NCBI RefSeq assembly: GCF_022965805.1
Contig: NC_133108.1
Span: 37,459,551-37,523,550, forward strand
Direction of reading: 5' to 3'
Source of the DNA: Primulina eburnea
Lineage: Eukaryota > Streptophyta > Magnoliopsida > Lamiales > Gesneriaceae
Length of the DNA stretch: 64,000 bases
Under the pieces are notes generated by a model that saw nothing but the letters and a program-made list of their open reading frames with translations, searched no databases and had not been told where the DNA came from. The position numbers and the translations under genes were made by a program. Positions 12,111 to 23,496 of this stretch are shown one piece after another. Within the stretch, counting starts at the first letter, position 1; every line of letters begins with the position of its first letter.

Positions 12111-13598
12111 TTTATTTTTTCTTTGCTATCTGTGTAAATGGGTTTTAGACGAGTTTCAAATTAAGACATTATTCTTATTATAATTGTTCTCCTTAAAGTC
12201 GCCAAATTGCTCATACTTAACAAAATCGTTTTCTTTTTCTTTTCTTTTTTTTTTTTTTAGAAAAGAAATTTTGGGATATGTTCGAACCATCGACTTAATT
12301 TGTATGTCTGAATATGATTGTCCTAGCGAGGGGTGTGGACCAAAATGTTGCGTACCATCCTCGTAAAATTAAATTAGGCTGTCGAGGCTGGTTTACGTCG
12401 TTTTCGATTGATTTGTAACGTAATGTCCAAAGTTTTAATTGATTTCTGATTGATATATTCGACTAATTTCTATATTTGATAATAAGCATGTTAGTTAATT
12501 ATGGCTACGGCCATAAAATTCTAACTAGTCTGCGAATAGGTTTTTTGTGACGTAGCCTCTCAAATCTTTATTCGTGAGATATGTCAATCTTATCTATATT
12601 TATAATAAAAATAATAATTTTGTTATAATATTTTTTCATGGGTGACCAAATTGAAATATATGTCTCACAAAATTGATTCGTGGAATCGTCTCACGTGAGT
12701 TTTTGTGTTAGTTTGCTAAATTAATTATTTGTTAAAACATAGTTATATCTATTACACTACATAACCTTATCTTTTAATCGAATTGAATAATTGATGATTA
12801 CATAATATGGTAATTAATTTAAAATATTTATAGAGGTTAAAAATAAATTAATTGTAATGGCTTGTAAACAATTCAAAATTATTCAAGAGCGATATAAAAA
12901 TTGAATTGAAATACAATTTATACTCGGCTCGTTGACTTAAGTAGGCTTAATTATTCAGCTTGAGATGAGATTTGCGTATGCTATATATTGATATTCGATC
13001 ATAGTTAAATTCTCAAGTTTATTTTATATTATACATTCACTTGATTTTATAGAGATGTCCAAATTATTAAAGAATTATCTCCGGGACGTCATTTACTAAA
13101 TGTTTCATGAATTTTAAATATATTCGAATGTGTTTTATTGATTTAAAGAAGTAATATCATAAATTTTAAATACGCCTATTTTATATAGTATTTTATTTTA
13201 ATTATGATGAATTTCAAGTTCACTTAATAATTGAGACATTTGAAATTCATTCTAATATGTGTAAATAAGTAAGATACATAATTAATATTTGATTTATTTT
13301 TTCATTATTAATATAATATCTATAATTGAAATTTATGGAATTTAAAAAAAAAATCTTCCCAAATGTAAGCTAAATTATATAAATATCTAAAACATTTATT
13401 GCTGCTAATAAACTTAATTATAAATATATAAAGAAAAAAATCGATACCATTAATATCAAGCCATTTTGAATACCCAAGACGCCAACGAATGTACAGATCA
13501 AGCCATTTCTAATTCTCAACACGCCAACACTTGTAACTTCAAATGTACAGATTAACCACACACACACACGAAGAACAACTGAAGCCTTTTATAATAGA
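12111..13598. other. Intergenic DNA with one degraded MITE
   Basis: AT-rich, no gene recognised. The 60-codon frame at 12184-12366 includes a T-homopolymer-encoded Phe run and looks fortuitous. A degenerate palindromic MITE lies at about 12545-12705. Confidence 0.5.
12545..12705 (-). repeat. Degraded palindromic MITE
   Basis: Recognisable from 'tttcatgggtgacc', 'gtctcacaaaattgattcgt' and 'cgtctcacgtgag', but with many substitutions and length changes. An old copy. Confidence 0.5.
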
Positions 13599-13778
13599 CA
13601 AAAACTTATGTGAAATGATTTCACGGGTCGTATTTGTGAGACGGATCTTTTATTGGCTTCATCCATGAAAAATATTGTTTTTTTATGCTAAGCATATTAT
13701 TTTTTATTGTGAATATGGATAAGGTTGACCCGTCCCACAGATTAGTATCCGTGAGACGATCTCACATACAACTCACTC
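13599..13778 (+). repeat. Palindromic MITE copy
   Basis: Full-length copy. The first palindrome has decayed to 'gtgaaatgatttcacggg'; the rest aligns well to the other copies. Confidence 0.7.
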
Positions 13779-13834
13779 TTTATAATATTATTTATCAATC
13801 GTGTTTATTTTTTAGCCCACTTGGTAGATATATA

Positions 13835-13841
<7 letters not shown>

Positions 13842-13886
<45 letters not shown>
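13842..13886. repeat. (TA)n microsatellite
   Basis: About 22 TA units preceded by a short (TG)n. A Tyr-Ile repeat frame across it is an artefact of the repeat. Confidence 0.95.
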
Positions 13887-13889
<3 letters not shown>

Positions 13890-14087
13890 GTTCTCTATCA
13901 ACGTTCTCTATCAACCGTACTCACTTGACATTATATATAAAAAGTTCAAGAATTGTACTATGCATTAGGCAAGAAAATGTTAGATTATCAATGTGATTCG
14001 AATGCTAATGACTTTTTGAATTTACCTAAAACACACAAAAAATAGCGGTTAAGGATTCCCAATGTTAAAAAAAATATCAGACTAATA

Positions 14088-14180
14088 ATACTGAGCATTA
14101 GCTTGTATGGTCTCACCCTACTTTCTCTACGATTCGAGTTCGAGTTCGAGTCCCTCTCGCCTCGTTAATTAAGATTTTTT
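14088..14180 (+). repeat. tRNA-derived SINE-like fragment
   Basis: A box-A-like 'ttagcttgtatggt' is followed about 30 bases later by box-B-like 'gattcgagttc' and 'gttcgagtccc', with a T-rich tail near 14170. The spacing fits a tRNA-derived pol III promoter. There is no cloverleaf with intact arms, so it is not a functional tRNA gene. The left edge and any TSD were not resolved. Confidence 0.35.
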
Positions 14181-15289
14181 TAAAAAAATTAGACTAATTA
14201 TTCTCATTCTCTTGGCCCGTCATGTTTTGAATTTATAAAATTACCTTCTATAAGTTTTTTTTTTTAAACTCCAACATAATTTTTATTTTTTAATAATTTT
14301 ATTTTTCAATAAGTACGACCCTGACACTCTATGATAATTTTTTTCATCAAATTTTACATTCAATGATAATTCACACCGTATATTAATGCGATTTTTTTAA
14401 TATTTTTCTATAAACTTTTAAAAAATAATTATTCAAATTTTATGACACGAATAAAATTGATTTACGGCAGAGAACCAATCAATTATTACATCATAATTCA
14501 TGCTTATGTTTCTCTCAAAAAATTATTTCATTCAAAGAACCTGAATTGTTTTAATAATTTAAGATCGCTTGCGATATAAGTCTTGTAATAATCGGTTCAA
14601 ACCATTAATTTTCGGCTTTCCGCAAATCATAATTCAAGCGTCCACTCAATGACATTACTTGTCGGAACTAAATTCTTATGCACAATATTAAATTAAAAAT
14701 ATCACTGCTTATAAAATCATTAACTCAAACTTGAACTCTCTAAATATATGAAATTTTAACACTATACGCAACAAAAATGTTTATAATATGTTAGACATTG
14801 CACCATAACGATGATGAAATACAAGTAGATACTAAGAGAATGATCGAAACATAAATAATGATAACACTTAGGTTTTCGCGATCAAAATGACGGGTTTTGT
14901 TAGAAGAAAAAACGATAATAATTTTTTTATATTTATGTCAAGAAGTAACAACGATTGCTTATGGATAACTATTTATTCTTGATCATTTAATAATTTAAAA
15001 TGTAACTTGTCATCCTCAACCTATATAGCGAGGCAACACATGAATATTCAAGGTAACTTGACCCACCATTTGGCATTTGTACATGTAGACTCGTAACAAA
15101 ACAAATTCCACAAACATTTTGTACTTATCAAAACCGATGCTTTTGTCCATAAATATTAGAAGCTCACATGTACCAATCAATTCAAAATATATATAATCTA
15201 CACATGCTATTTAGATTTTTTTAGGAAAATAACATTTCATCCATATCTTCATAATTTACGACCTTGTCAAGACTCAAGAGACAAAATAG

Positions 15290-15560
15290 TGTTGGATAAT
15301 ATAATTTAGATTTAAATTTGAATGAAAATTTTTATAATGTGGAAGTGTCTTTTGACTATCCATATTTTTGAGTTGATGTGAACTTTTGACTGTCTACATT
15401 ATTGAATGACTTTTGGTGTGTCTTTTTTGAGATTATAAATAAGTGTGTTCATTTCCTCAATTCACACACACACTCAAGATCTCATTCAAACATTCTGTTG
15501 CATTTCATATTGTTAATTTGGTCTACATTGAGTTTTGGTGATACGTTTTAAAAGCACGAT
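15290..15560 (+). repeat. LTR-like segment (possible solo LTR of a copia element)
   Basis: Begins TGTTGGATAAT and has a TATA box (attataaataag) near 15432-15443, followed by a C/A-rich 'acacacacactcaag' leader as in plant copia LTRs. The 3' end and target duplication could not be fixed. Nothing coding is attached. Confidence 0.3.
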
Positions 15561-16519
15561 TTGAGTCCGCTGGTGTAGTGACGAGTGCTTAATTCGCTAC
15601 TGCTTCAACTGTTATATCACAAGAAACAAACGTATGGATTGATCCTGAAGCACTTTGTGACGACGACAAATCTGTTTTAAGAAATTGTACTTTTTACATG
15701 CATCAGTTTGTTTGTTTCATTATTTTTCTCATACAAATTAGTTTTGTTGAATTATATTTCTGGCGCTATTCTATCATACTTTGAAATATATTTGTTTGTC
15801 TATATATTGATACAACAGTTTTGACAGGTAAATTAAATTTAGAGCATAGCAAATGAATAGCTTCAGATATTGGATCATCCTATGCATAACTTGAACGGAC
15901 TTAACCGCCTTGGCTCGTCCCTTAATTGGTTTCCGAATTCTTTGGATCAATTTCAGCCCAAGAAAGAGTAAATCCACCGTTTTATATCACAAAATTTTAT
16001 GGGTAATTTTCTTTATTGGAAATTAAATAAATAGAAACCTCGTAACCGCTACTTTTCAATGTGCACTAGGTAAACCTTTAGACTAACACAATAGTCTGCC
16101 AAATCATGTTAGTTAAGTAAATTATATTGGGAAGCCCTATATGCCAAACTCATATGAGAAAGAGAACTGAATTCACGAGCATTGATTAAATGCTCACTTA
16201 TTTTACCAACTTGATTACACAGGCTTGAGAGGCACTGCCGATTAATTTCTGAATTGCCATGCAAGAGTTATACTCCTAAATCATCATCGTGTGATAAAAG
16301 CTCTAGATCAATTGCTAGGTTTCTGAATAACATGGAGTTCACGAACATATCTACTACAAAAAAATGGGTAGTTGAGACGCTATATATTTTTTATTTGTTA
16401 ATATTATTCATGCTTATATGTAAAGGGGGATCGAGTCAGAAACCTTAACATCTTTGCTTAAATTTTCTTTTATTTCAATACTTTTTTTGGCATCTTTTGC
16501 AATAATAATCAAGGTTATA

Positions 16520-16915
16520 TTTGTAGTACCGAACGATTTTAGTTTTACCAAAATCTATAATTGATGAATTGTGCACCTCTAATATTTTAAATCATACAAC
16601 AATTCAAGCGTCATATTTCGATTGTTTTACCAAACATAGACAATTACTACACCATAATAATATCTATCTTAATAATTGTACTCCTTGCAATCAATGAAAA
16701 TCGAACCCTATATATTTGTTCTGATACCAATTGTAAGATAGAGCGTTTGTTATTTTACCAAAAGTTAAAACTAGTGTTAATGATACTACTCTAATATTTT
16801 AAACAGTACAACAGATCAAATATTATGTTTCGATTGCTCTACCAAAAAGAGTCAATTATTGCACTGTAACAATATTTATGTTTTAAATAATTATATTACG
16901 CACTATAAAACATAT
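16520..16915 (-). repeat. Degenerate TRIM-like miniature LTR element
   Basis: Two diverged direct repeats of about 160 bp (near 16525-16690 and 16740-16910) share 'tctaatattttaaa', 'ttcgattg.t.taccaaa' and 'caattatt.caccata'. They flank about 45 bases that contain, on the minus strand, TGGTATCAG (16729 to 16721), the start of a typical initiator-Met primer site, just after a CTTACA end. LTR, primer site, tiny interior, LTR is TRIM architecture. The repeats are very diverged, so this is tentative. Confidence 0.4.
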
Positions 16916-17833
16916 GTCTGCCTCGGTCTAGTTACTTATATTTATTAATGTGGTTGATTTGAACATCATATCTAATACTAGATTATGCCTCGGGTATTTA
17001 CCGAACCCGACCAGGACCTAGACCTAGAAGCTTGAACCAGTTTGATCAAGACATTGACTGATGTCACCGCTGAATGAGGCGACCATTGGCTGAGGTGACT
17101 AAGGGCCGAGGTGACTAAGATGAACCCAACGCACATGATCGAGCCTTTGGACACACGTGGGATGCCCAAGGTTTGGAAGTTGGCAAGCATAAATGCGTAG
17201 AAGGTTCGAGACCGAGGTCATAGAGTTGAGAAATCACATACGAGCCAAACACAAAAGGTGGGAACTAACCCTAGGAAGAAGTTATTATCCTAGGGGTAAA
17301 AGCTTTGTTAGATAGATTATTCGGCGTATATCAATCATGAGGAAGTCAGAGGACGGAATCGGGCCGTAGGGTTGACTTGACAAGACCGGGAATGTAATAT
17401 GACAAAAATTAGTGGAGTAATTAATGTAGAAATTAATGTGCATTAGTGGATGTTGGGTCAAAATATGAGTCCTCACTACTACAAAAACGCCATACGACAA
17501 CGGATTAATCCGTTGTCGTAGGCCATTTTCGACTGTTGTAACTGAGGGTGTTGTTGAAAGTGTCTTCAACGACAACGGTTTTAAACCGTTGTCTTTTCTA
17601 CCAACGACAACGGTTTTGCAACGGTGTTAAACCGTTGTATTTTCTACCAACGACAACGGTTTTGCAACGGATTTAAACCGTAGTCGAAACTACAATATTT
17701 GCGACGGTCAGCATATAACCACCGTCGCTAATTAGCGACGATTTAAATTTCCGTCGCTACATTTAGCGACAGTTTACTAATTACCGTCGCTAATTTAGCG
17801 ACGGTCTTTATATGCAAGAAATACCACCTGTTG

Positions 17834-18183
17834 TGGGGACCCGGACGCTAATCATTTTTTTAATCATCGTTGGGATTTAATTATCAGTTCTGATAAACAG
17901 GGTCTAAAAAATTTTCTTTTAAAATATAAGTGCGGAAGGTAATGACATCTAAATAATATACATATCTGTATAAAAGTACAATAATGTACAACAGTCTTTC
18001 AATTAATCTAAGGTTCAACTATTAAAGTTCTAGTAATAAAACCTATCTATATCCAAGTCCGGAATCACCACGCTAAACTCATCTTCTCTCATCATCTTCT
18101 GACCCCGATCTTGTCCCACCTGTTTTCATGCACACATACAAAACAAGACAACAACCGGATAACTCCGGTGAGAATAAATCCCA
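17834..18183 (+). repeat. Foreign segment inside the CACTA element (LTR-like)
   Basis: Starting 'tgtggggacccggacgc' and ending near 'aataaatccca', this block has no gcgacggt motif although both flanks do. Its ends are TG...CA. It resembles an LTR or LTR fragment, but I could not find a matching target duplication, so the class is uncertain. Confidence 0.35.
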
Positions 18184-18819
18184 GTAATGTAGCGACGGTT
18201 TTCATATTCCGTCGCTAATAGTTTACGTAAAATAAAAAAAAATTAAGAATTTAATAAATCTGTGTTTTGAATTGGTACAATCGTGTAAAAGATTAAAAAA
18301 TTTAAAAGTCGTGTTTAAGTGATACAAATTTTAATTGTTGTAAAGTAGTAAAAAAATCGTGTAAGAGATAAAAAATTTAAGTGTTGTAAAGTGGTAAAAT
18401 CGTGTAAGAGATAAAAATTTGAAGTGTTGTGAAGTTCTAAAATTGTTTAAGTGAGAAAAATTTTAATGGTTTTTAAGTGAAGTGGAAGAAATTGAAGCAA
18501 ATTTGCTAGTATTTATAGAGAGTGGTGAAAGAAAATGGGGGGAAATCTAGGCGGTAACGAATTTTTTGAAAATAACGACGGGTTTACATAACCCGTCGCA
18601 GAATTGTAAATCGGCGACGGTTTATTCTTGATTTGGCGACGGTTTATATATGGCTGTCGCTAAATTTAGCAACGGGTTTAAGAAAAACCGTCGCTAGTTT
18701 TAAACATGCGACGGGTTTTTTTTACCGTCGCTACATTTAGCGACGGTTTATATTAAACCGTCGTCGATTTATAATTTCGCAACATACACAACGGTTTTTA
18801 TTATTGTGTTTTTTTCGGG

Positions 18820-19345
18820 CTACAACAACAGTTTTTAAAAACCGTTGTCGTAGGCCAAAAAAACACGCAAATAGACAACGGTTACTAAAAACCGTTGTCG
18901 TAGCCCAAAAAAAACACGCATTATAATAGACAACGGTTTTTAAAAACCGTTGTCGTAGACCAAAAAAACACAATAATAGACAACAGTTTTTAAAACCGTT
19001 GTCGTAGGCCAACAAAAAACAAGCTAATCGACAACGGTTTTTAAAAACTGTTGTCGTAGGCAAAAAAAAAAACACGCAAATAGACAACGGTTTTTAAACA
19101 CCGTTGTCGTAGCCCAAAAAAACAAGCTAATAGACAACGGTTTTTAAAAACCGTTGTCGTAGCTCAAAAAAACACGCTAATAGACAACGGTTTTTAAAAA
19201 CCGTTGTCGTATCCATATCAATGACAACAGTTTTTAAGAAACTGTTGTCTTTGAGCGGGTTTTTTGAGCCTACGACAACGGTTTTTCTTGAAACCGTTGT
19301 TAAAAGATAAACCACAACAGTTTTTTGTAAAAACTGTTGTCTTTT
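18820..19345. repeat. Array of palindromic subterminal repeats in the CACTA element
   Basis: About eight units, period about 45-60 bases. Each is an imperfect palindrome of 'gacaacggttttt' and 'aaaaaccgttgtcgtag', separated by A-rich spacers such as 'cccaaaaaaacacgc'. The repeats, not the spacers, are palindromic, and the spacers are also similar to each other. Single-stranded DNA or RNA from here would fold into a chain of hairpins. Confidence 0.85.
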
Positions 19346-19380
19346 ATGTGTTGTTGAAACCAGATTTTCTTGTAGTGCCT

Positions 19381-19660
19381 CATAAACCTGTCTCCGAAGT
19401 CATCAATAACTTTTTCCATATAAATACCAAGTTTTGCAAGTTTAAATTCATTCATTTCATATGGCATTTGTCTGCAATTATATATATTGTGTTATCTCTT
19501 TTTTGCGAGGCAAACATTGACTTAACCGTCAAAATTATCACGTCAGAAAACTCTTCTGACGTCTCATTTACGAGTTTGTTGTTTGAACTATGTGTAGGAG
19601 TTCAACTGTTAAAATTCATCTTTCAGAGCTCAGTCATTATTCATCTCGAGCGCTATCCAT
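19381..19660 (+). repeat. LTR remnant, copy B (split by the CACTA element)
   Basis: 'ccatataaata' (TATA-like) is followed by 'cattgacttaaccgtcaa', 'tatcacgtcagaaaactctt' and 'acgagtttg', matching in order the R/U5 blocks of copies A and C. The piece left of the CACTA element (about 16975-17470) is GC-richer and probably the U3 of the same LTR. Confidence 0.4.
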
Positions 19661-20085
19661 GAAGAGAAGGCTCCCAACTCGGAAATCAAACACTAGCTCT
19701 ACCCCATTTTTCCGAGTTACATCACTAGAGTTTCAAAAAGCATTCACGAAGTGTTTGGATTTTGATTACGCTTCTCCTGTTTGATATTTAAAAAAAACAA
19801 AAATCAAATAACAATATCCATCAAAGAGACGCGAATTAAATACTTTTATTAAGGGCCAATCCTAATAATATCCTCTGTCCATATAGCGGGCTGGCTTGGG
19901 TAGATTTCACTCAAATATGGGCCTAGTCATACAGGCCCGGTAGGGAATAACATTATATTTATAACATAAAATTTATTGTTTTAACCCTATCCATTTTATG
20001 TAAATAAATACTAAATATTTATAATTAATTTACATCTATTTTTTTCATATGAAAAATGTAATTTGACAAATATTAAATTTGATGG

Positions 20086-20266
20086 CAAAAACTTGTGTGA
20101 GACGGTCTCACGGGTCGTATTTTGTGAGACATATCTCTTATTTGGGTTACACATGAAAAAATATTACTTTTTATGCTAAGAATATTACTTTTTATTGTGA
20201 ATATCGATAGGGTTAACTCGTATCAGAGATTAAGATTTGTGAGACCGTCTCACAAGAGACCTACTA
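20086..20266 (+). repeat. Palindromic MITE copy
   Basis: Near full-length, with both palindromic ends well preserved. Confidence 0.75.
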
Positions 20267-20303
20267 TAAATTTGATCAATAATATAATAAAACATAAGAA
20301 CGA

Positions 20304-20457
20304 AGCATAACATGTTTCAAGAAATAAAAATATAATATGTTAATTACTTAAAATGAAAATAAAGTAATAATTAATTAAGTAGCATAACATGTTTCAAGAA
20401 ATATAAATATAATATGTTAATTACTTAAGATGAAAATAAAGTAATAATTAATTAAGT
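20304..20457. repeat. 77-bp tandem duplication
   Basis: Two units (20304-20380 and 20381-20457) starting 'agcataacatgtttcaagaa', differing at about two bases. Immediately upstream of element S. Confidence 0.9.
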
Positions 20458-20547
20458 AAATAATACTTAATGTTTGTCTTGAGTTTTTTATAAGGATATT
20501 TACAAATTTATTGACAATTTCGGGTAGTTAATGTTTTAGGTAACTTA

Positions 20548-21505
20548 TGTTGGAAACAAGATTCTGGAGTTTGACAAAACGTAAATCAATCAATTAACAA
20601 AATATGAATCAACTGATGTACACAAGCATATTCGGCAACTGAAGACAGTTGACACAATGATACGAAGTAAAATGATCAGTTGAAAGTGATCAGTTAAAAA
20701 CAGAATGTCTTAAAAGCTTCTCAACTGAAGACATCTCGGGAAAGACCAAAGGAGACAAACGAATAACAAGAGTGTCGCATCTCGATCACTACAACATAGA
20801 ACAATGTGTTTCGGCTATTGCATTTAAGACGCCGTATCCCAATCAATGAAGAGAACATTGCCCAAGGAATGATGAAGAAGCAATCAACGGATACTAGAAT
20901 TCAAATGCATATAAAAGTTACCGTTGAAAAAGAAGTATAAATATAACTGAAGAACAGCAGATGAACTAGTGACAATCATTCAATCTTAAGCTTGCTGTTA
21001 CTCTGTCAAAATCTTAGCTCACTCTCATTTGAATTATTCGTAGCAATCAAGGCTACAATCTGAGCTTATTAGCACTCTCTAAAAAGTTGTTAGACTCAAT
21101 TGTGCAAATATCAGTTACGTACTGAAAACATTGTGTATAACTAAGAGTTTCAGTTTTGGCAGTTGTAAGTCCAAACTGAAGTGGGTCTGTACAAGTGTTG
21201 TATTTGATCAAAGTCTTTTAGTGAATATCCTATCCTTGTGATAGAAGGGGTGACGTAGGAGTAATTAAATTCTCCGAACATCCAGAAACAACTCTTGCAT
21301 ATTTATTTCAGTTTTTGTATTCTATCTTTCAGTCAGTTACTTTCCGCAACTATTCCAGTTTAACTGATTGTTATTGACCAACAAGATTCCGAGTTTCAGT
21401 TTGTAACTAAACTGAACTCAAATATTCTTAAAGAACAATTTTAAGAGTGAGTGTTTATTCAACCCCCCCTTCTAAACACTCTTAGTGTGATAACCGATCC
21501 TATCA
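20548..21505 (+). repeat. 5' LTR of S
   Basis: 958 bp. Contains many short aactga/cagttg-like words that recur through the element. TATA-like 'agtataaatataac' near 20932-20945. Confidence 0.93.
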
Positions 21506-21507
21506 AG

Positions 21508-21520
21508 TGGTATCAGAGTA
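21508..21520 (+). other. Primer-binding site of S (initiator tRNA-Met)
   Basis: TGGTATCAGAG lies two bases after the LTR, the standard plant match to the 3' end of initiator tRNA-Met. It is followed by 'tagttg' where most elements have 'cc'. Confidence 0.85.
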
Positions 21521-21566
21521 GTTGAATCTTGTTTTTTGAATACTTCTGATCTATAAATCTGTTAGA

Positions 21567-23475
21567 ATGACTTATTTCAATAAAATTCCTATGTTCTCAA
21601 GAGAAGATTTTGATGACTGGAAAATAAGAATGCAGGCTCACTTAGCTGCACAAGATGATGATATGTGTTTTGTCATAACAGACGGACCCATGAAGATTCT
21701 GAAAGCAAACACATCAATAGCTATAACTGAAGGGGCACCACAGAGAATTCAGAAGCCCAGAGAAGAGTGGACAACTGAGGACAAGAGAAAAGCCAATCTT
21801 GACAACGTGGCCAAAGATACTCTATACAAAACATTGGATAAAGCAACCTTCAAAAAAAATAAAGATGTGCAAAACAGCAAAAGAAATTTGGGAGAAGTTG
21901 ATTCAGTTGTATGAATGAAACGACCAAACAAAAGAAAATAAACTATCTGTTGCTGTCCAGAAATTCGACAATATCAAAATGAAGGTTGGAGAGTCAATGA
22001 ATGAGTATGATGAAAGAGTGAGCAGTATTTTAAATGAATTAAATGCACTCGGAAAAGTGCATACTAACAAAGAAGTTGCATTAAAAGTAATGAGAGGTCT
22101 TCCAAAGGAATGGGACGTCAAAACAATGGCTATGAGAGAATCAAAAGACTTGAATCAGATCGAAATTCATGAACTGTTCGCTGACTTAAAAGCTTATGAA
22201 TTTGAATTGCAGAACAGAGAAGGAGAACCATCTACTCCCACAACTACAACTGCCTTAGCAGCTGTCAGAACTGAATCAAACAGTTCAACTGAGAAATCTG
22301 CTGATCAATTAACAGTGATGCAATGTCATTATTCATCAAAAAGTTCGGGAGGTTCATGAGAAAGAACCAAGGAAACTTTCAGAAGCAATACCAGAAAAAC
22401 AATCCAAAAGAAGAAACAAATGCTACTAGCTGAAGGATCAACTGACAGAAGAAAGAAACCATATGATCATAAAAGAAGGCCCAGAGAAGATAAGAAAACC
22501 TACAGAAAGAAACACGAAGTTCTACTAGCTGAAGAGAGAAAATCCAGATGGGCAGAAACTGATAGTGATGAATCAGAACCAGAAAGTTCATATAGCTCAA
22601 GTGATGAAGAGGAGGTCAAATGCCTAATGGCAAATCATACTGAAGCAGAATCGACAAGTCACCAGGTATTTGATTTTAGTTCAATTGACTTTACAAGAGA
22701 AGAACTCATCTTGACATTGCATGATATGGTAAATGAGTACCAAAAACTTGCATCATCATTTGTGGAAATGAAATCAAAGCAAAATGATCCCATAGACAAC
22801 AAAACCAAAACTGATGGGTCAGTTGATGTGTTGAGTCTAAGAAGGGAAATTGCTGAAATGAAAGAAGAGAGAAAGAAAGATCAGTCACTGATCCAGAAAT
22901 TGATCCTTGAAAATTCAAAACAGACGGAACTCATTCAATCCTGGAATAAGTCTTCTACTGCATTAAATGAAATGCATAACTCACAAAAATCAGTTTGTGA
23001 CAAAACTGGTTTAGGATTCAGTAATCAAGGAGAAATGTTTTCAAATGTTACACAACCACTGTTGACAACAAACAAAGGAAAGTACATTCAATTTGTCAGA
23101 TCAACAGTAGATCAAGAAAAATTTGAGCCTAGCAAAATGAATAAACAATCCATTGAAAATATGTATAAGGGCAAAAGACATGGAGTTGGTTACAGTCCAA
23201 AAATCTCTACTGACTCAGTAAGTCAGTCATCAAAAATGTTTGGAAGGAATCGTTCAAATAACTACTCGAGTTATCACAACTGCAAACCAGTTCAGAAAAG
23301 ATACAGACTAAACAATCAGTCGAACCAAATCAAAATGCATACTGTGTCATCTATACAACACACACCTAACACACAGAAGCCGAGAAAAACAATTTGGAAC
23401 ACAGCTACTGGAAAAACAGTTAGACTAATCCAAGTATGGATTCCAAAGGGACTAATAAATCGTGGACCCAAATAA
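21567..23475 (+). pseudogene. gag of S (one frameshift and stops)
   Basis: The first part (21567-21914) has a copia Gag N-terminus with 'FDDWKIRMQAHL'. A frameshift near 21850 moves the rest into another frame, which then runs from about 21979 to pol. It holds the capsid region ('GESMNEYDERVSSIL', 'VMRGLPKEWD') up to a TGA at 22357, then a long Lys/Glu/Ser-rich segment ('DSDESEPESSYSSSDEEE'), ending at TAA 23473. I find no intact CCHC knuckle where one is expected (around 22330-22480); it may have been lost. The role would be particle assembly and RNA packaging. Confidence 0.85.
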
Positions 23476-23496
23476 GGGTACCAAATCATATTATGA

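Larger units (their letters stand above)
17474..19377. mobile_element. Non-autonomous CACTA (En/Spm-like) transposon
   Basis: The left end reads CACTACTACAAAAACG. The right end is the reverse complement of CACTACAAGAAAAT. The 3-bp target duplication cct flanks it exactly (17471-17473 and 19378-19380). The 1904-bp interior has no transposase. It is full of subterminal palindromic repeats: outer ones with acaacggtttt/aaaaccgttgt and inner ones with gcgacggttt/aaaccgtcgc. CACTA transposases bind repeated subterminal motifs, so these are likely binding sites. It sits within an LTR remnant. Confidence 0.85.

Noticed and set aside
13842..13886. Tyr-Ile repeat protein
   Set aside because: Pure product of a (TA)n microsatellite; the same applies near 33962, 41472 and 41689.
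14088..14180. tRNA gene
   Set aside because: Box A/B-like words are present but no acceptor or other stems can be paired; more like a SINE.
18820..19345. Regular repeat array resembling a CRISPR
   Set aside because: Plant nuclear context. The repeats are imperfect palindromes of variable length, the spacers are similar A-rich sequence, and the array lies inside a bounded CACTA element.
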